NCBI GenBank assembly: GCA_937958815.1
Contig: CALGMR010000006.1
Location: 1-64,000 of the forward strand
DNA length: 64,000 nt
Direction: 5' to 3'
DNA from: an uncultured Rhizobiaceae group bacterium
GTDB lineage: Bacteria > Pseudomonadota > Alphaproteobacteria > Rhizobiales > Rhizobiaceae
Part shown: one piece after another, positions 60,466 through 64,000 of the stretch
How the letters are laid out: each line of letters begins with the position of its first letter
How positions within the stretch are numbered: position 1 is the stretch's first letter
Made by a program: the position numbers and the translations under genes
Notes under the pieces: model-generated
What the model saw: the letters and a program-made list of their open reading frames with translations, nothing else
What the model was told of the DNA's origin: nothing
Database searches by the model: none

Positions 60466-61413
60466 ATGCTCGTCTATTTGCTTTTCATTCTTGGATTAGT
60501 GCTGCTTGTTGTGGGCGGTGATTGGTTGGTGAAAGGCTCGGTCGGACTGGCAGAAAAACTTTCCATACCGCCTTTGATCATTGGTTTGACGATCGTCGCT
60601 TTCGGCACTTCGGCACCTGAACTCGTTATTTCGTTGCGGGCGGCTCTTTCTGGAAATGGTGGCATTGCCGTGGGCAATGTGGTGGGTTCAAACATCGCCA
60701 ATGTGCTGTTGGTTTTAGGTGTCCCAGCTTTATTTGCATCTATTGCCTGCGCTGAAAAAGGGATTAAAACCTCCCTCTTTTTCCTCATCGGTCTGACGGT
60801 CGCTTTCATGTTGCAAATGGCTTATGGGCCGATTAACAGAATTGACGGTTTGCTTCTGTTAACGTGTTTGGCGGCATTCCTGACCCAGCAGATATTGGCC
60901 GCGCGACGTCACAAAAAATCTGAAGCGGGTGCTGACTACAAGGAAGAAGTCGGCAACATCCCGCGAAGTGGGCTCATCATCAGCGGGTTTATGGCTGCCG
61001 GTCTCATTGCTTTGCCTTTAGGGGCCACATTCACAGTGGATTCTGCCGTCGACATCGCCACACGCTGGAACATTTCCAAAGAAGTCATTGGTCTGACGAT
61101 TGTTGCCATCGGAACGTCACTTCCTGAACTGGCCACAGGAATTATGGCTGCCCGTCAAAAAAATGCATCCGTAGCCGTGGGCAATATTATCGGTTCAAAC
61201 CTTTTCAATATCGCTGCAATTATGGGAGTCACGGCCACAGTGACGAATGTCCCCGTGGGCGATCACATCATAAACTTTGATATGTGGGTTATGTTGGCTG
61301 TGACTCTATTGCTGATTGCGCTGCCAGTCTTCAAAGTCACACTTGGACGCACAGCGGGATGTGTTTTGACGATGGCCTATGTGGCTTACCTCTTCACAAC
61401 CGCTGCTCATTAA
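60466..61413 (+). CDS. calcium/sodium antiporter (CaCA family, YrbG-like)
   Basis: Duplicated alpha repeats LTIVAFGTSAPELVISLRAALSGNGGIAVGNVVGSNIANV and LTIVAIGTSLPELATGIMAARQKNASVAVGNIIGSNLFNI. Confidence 0.95.
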   Translation: MLVYLLFILGLVLLVVGGDWLVKGSVGLAEKLSIPPLIIGLTIVAFGTSAPELVISLRAALSGNGGIAVGNVVGSNIANVLLVLGVPALFASIACAEKGIKTSLFFLIGLTVAFMLQMAYGPINRIDGLLLLTCLAAFLTQQILAARRHKKSEAGADYKEEVGNIPRSGLIISGFMAAGLIALPLGATFTVDSAVDIATRWNISKEVIGLTIVAIGTSLPELATGIMAARQKNASVAVGNIIGSNLFNIAAIMGVTATVTNVPVGDHIINFDMWVMLAVTLLLIALPVFKVTLGRTAGCVLTMAYVAYLFTTAAH

Positions 61414-61437
61414 ACAAGGGATGCTTGGGCTCAATCA

Positions 61438-62196
61438 ATGGAAATTCGTAAAACAGCTTTGGTCACCGGTGGTTCTGCCCGAATAGGCAGAGCAATCTGC
61501 GAGGGTTTGGCAAATGCGGGATATGCAGTTGCTGTCCACTACAACGCATCTGGTAAAAACGCTGAGAAAGTGGTTGAGGCTCTGAGAACTCACGGGATAG
61601 AAGCTGTCGCCGTTCAAGCTGACCTTACCAACACAGAGCAGACGCGCGCTTTGATTGGCAAAGTGACCGATGAACTTGGGCCGTTGGGGGTTTTGGTCAA
61701 CAACGCATCCCTGTTTGAAGAAGACAGTTTTGATATGTCGGACGAAAAGTTGTGGGACGCTCATTTCGCGGTTCATGTGAAAGCACCCGCATTGCTGACA
61801 TCGGCCTTTGCGAAACAAGTGAGTGCAGAGGATCAAGGATTGGTGGTGAACATTGTCGATGAGCGCGTGTGGAAACTAACCCCGAATTTTGCATCCTACA
61901 CGCTATCAAAATCAGCTCTTTGGGCCGCGACCAAAACCATGGCACAGAAATTTGCTCCAAAAATTCGGGTTAATGCCATCGGCCCGGGTCCAACCCTGCC
62001 CAGCTATCGTCAATCCGACGAAGATTTTTCCAACCAGTTAAAAACCCTGCCTTTGCAAACGGGGCCTGATCTTACAGATTTCGCCAAGACGATTTTGTAT
62101 TTCACTGAAATGAAGTCGGTGACTGGTCAGATGATCGCGCTCGACGGGGGGCAGCATATCGGCTGGCTAACCCCAGACCAATCACTTCCGGAGTAG
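61438..62196 (+). CDS. short-chain dehydrogenase/reductase
   Basis: ALVTGGSARIGRAICEGLANAGYAVAVHYN; LVNNASLFEEDSF; YTLSKSALWAATKTMA; next to uvrC. Confidence 0.92.
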   Translation: MEIRKTALVTGGSARIGRAICEGLANAGYAVAVHYNASGKNAEKVVEALRTHGIEAVAVQADLTNTEQTRALIGKVTDELGPLGVLVNNASLFEEDSFDMSDEKLWDAHFAVHVKAPALLTSAFAKQVSAEDQGLVVNIVDERVWKLTPNFASYTLSKSALWAATKTMAQKFAPKIRVNAIGPGPTLPSYRQSDEDFSNQLKTLPLQTGPDLTDFAKTILYFTEMKSVTGQMIALDGGQHIGWLTPDQSLPE

Positions 62197-62247
62197 GAAA
62201 AGCGTCACGCATTCCGGAATTTGCTTCGCGCATGCTAAAGAGTTGTT

Positions 62248-64000
62248 ATGACTGACTCGCCCGCAAACACCGACCAAACAAAACAACCTGAACGCGCCAA
62301 ACCGCGCGATTCTGGTGATGTGATGTGGGAAGAAGTTGCTCCGCCTTCCGACAAAACAGGCGCGGAAGTCATCGCCGATTTCGTCAAACGGTTGCCATCA
62401 AAGCCTGGTGTCTACCGCATGATGAACAGAGCTGGCGATGTGCTCTATGTGGGCAAAGCAAAAAACCTGAAAAACCGTGTGCAGAACTATGCGCGTGGCG
62501 TGGGACATGGCGGAAATCGCACTGCGCGGATGATTGCCGAAACGGCAAATATGGAGTTCGTGACCACCAACACTGAAACCGAAGCGCTTTTGTTGGAAGC
62601 GAATCTTATCAAGCGTTTGCGCCCGCGCTTTAATGTTTTGATTCGAGACGACAAGTCGTTCCCTTACATCTTGCTTTCCGGTGATCATGAGGCGCCGGGC
62701 CTGTTCAAGTATCGCGGCGCCCGCACACGCAAAGGCCAGTACTACGGCCCCTTTGCCAATGCTGGCGCCGTGAACACGACCATCAATGCACTGCAACGAA
62801 TTTTCTTGATCCGCACGTGCACCGACTCATTTTATGCCAATCGCACGCGTCCTTGTTTGCAGCATCAGATCAAACGATGTGCCGCGCCTTGCACAGGAGA
62901 AATTTCCAAAGAGGGTTATGCGGATTTGGTGAAACAAACCAAAGATTTTCTGACGGGCAAAAGCCACGAAATCAAATCGCGGTTTTCCGAACGAATGCAA
63001 AAAGCTTCTGAGGAACTCGATTTCGAAACCGCCGCAATCTACAGAGATCGCTTGCAGGCTTTGTCTCATGTTCAGGGTCATCAGGGTATCAACCCTCAGA
63101 CGATTACAGAAGCAGATGTGTTCGCCGTTTATCAAGAAGGCGGGCAATTTTGCATACAGGTGTTCTTTTTCCGCACCGGGCAAAATTGGGGCAATCGGGC
63201 TTACTTCCCACGCGCCGACAAAAGTTTTGACGAACGCGAAGTGCTGGAAGCATTCGTCTCGCAATTTTATGACGACAAACCCATTCCCAAACTGGTTTTG
63301 CTCTCTGAAGATATTGAGCAATCGGACTTATTGGCGGAAGCGTTTACGTCAAAGGCTGGGCACAAAGTTCAACTCTACAAACCACAGCGTGGTGAGAAGA
63401 GAGATATTGTCAAACAAGTCCACCGCAATGCCCGTGAAGCCCTAGGGCGTAAGCTTGCCGAGAGTGCGACTCAAACCAAACTCTTAAAAGGGCTGCAGGA
63501 CGTGTTTCAATTGGACACCCTGCCCCGCCGCATCGAAGTTTACGACAATTCCCACATTATGGGTACGAACGCAGTTGGTGGAATGATTGTTGCTGGTGCC
63601 GACGGATTTGCCAAAAACCAGTACCGAAAATTCAACATCAAAGACACAGACCTCACTCCGGGTGATGACTTTGGAATGATGCGGGAAGTCTTTACCCGCA
63701 GATTCTCGCGCTTGTTGAAGGAACATGGAGCACAAGGCCCCACCGATTCAGATCACGACGATGCAGCAATACCGCCTTGGCCGGATCTGGTGTTGATCGA
63801 TGGTGGCGCGGGGCAATTGTCTGCAGTTGAAACGGTGATGGAAGAACTCGGTCTTTCAGGAAAGGTAAATCTCGTTGGGGTCGCCAAGGGACCAGATCGC
63901 GACGCTGGACGCGAAAGGTTTTTCAGAACCGGAATGCAACCGTTTTCTCTGCCTTTGCGAGACCCCACATTGTATTTCATTCAACGCCTGCGTGATGAAG
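62248..64000 (+). CDS. uvrC: excinuclease ABC subunit C (3' truncated by window edge)
   Basis: My translation of the open + frame: [13 protein letters not shown]...[34 protein letters not shown]...; [15 protein letters not shown]; absent from the ORF track because no stop is reached. Confidence 0.95.
   Translation, partial: MTDSPANTDQTKQPERAKPRDSGDVMWEEVAPPSDKTGAEVIADFVKRLPSKPGVYRMMNRAGDVLYVGKAKNLKNRVQNYARGVGHGGNRTARMIAETANMEFVTTNTETEALLLEANLIKRLRPRFNVLIRDDKSFPYILLSGDHEAPGLFKYRGARTRKGQYYGPFANAGAVNTTINALQRIFLIRTCTDSFYANRTRPCLQHQIKRCAAPCTGEISKEGYADLVKQTKDFLTGKSHEIKSRFSERMQKASEELDFETAAIYRDRLQALSHVQGHQGINPQTITEADVFAVYQEGGQFCIQVFFFRTGQNWGNRAYFPRADKSFDEREVLEAFVSQFYDDKPIPKLVLLSEDIEQSDLLAEAFTSKAGHKVQLYKPQRGEKRDIVKQVHRNAREALGRKLAESATQTKLLKGLQDVFQLDTLPRRIEVYDNSHIMGTNAVGGMIVAGADGFAKNQYRKFNIKDTDLTPGDDFGMMREVFTRRFSRLLKEHGAQGPTDSDHDDAAIPPWPDLVLIDGGAGQLSAVETVMEELGLSGKVNLVGVAKGPDRDAGRERFFRTGMQPFSLPLRDPTLYFIQRLRDE

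Noticed and set aside
1-64000. CRISPR arrays, prophage, IS elements, toxin-antitoxin or defence islands
   Set aside because: No regularly spaced repeats, transposase, integrase or phage structural proteins recognised on either strand; the only defence-like hint is the solitary PycTM-like gene.

Overview
This 64 kb window is a gene-dense, mostly housekeeping chromosomal segment of an alphaproteobacterium, probably Rhizobiales/Hyphomicrobiales-like (inferred from gene content and an LdtR-type MarR regulator). Recognisable blocks: thiL-nusB-ribH-ribE-ribD-nrdR-glyA; an L,D-transpeptidase with a LdtR-like regulator; hemB; parC; aspS; rnd; glpX-hom; rplM-rpsI; speB; argC; ppx-ppk-hda; purM-purN; and a uvrC gene truncated by the right edge. 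I saw no tRNA, rRNA, CRISPR, prophage or IS element. The most interesting items are: (1) a 929-aa ammonium transporter fused to GGDEF and EAL domains with intact catalytic signatures; (2) an unannotated ~129-nt minus-strand sRNA candidate at 40434-40562, with a TTGACA-N17-TAATAC promoter and a strong intrinsic terminator; (3) paired TTACGTAA palindromes two helical turns apart over that promoter, one sharing a 14-mer with the ldtP upstream region; (4) a solitary Pycsar-effector-like (DUF5706/PycTM) membrane protein with no cyclase nearby; (5) a lone Flp pilin overlapping a transporter gene tail-to-tail; (6) a lysine-rich insertion in ribosomal protein S9. All family calls come from reading the translations. 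No database search was run.
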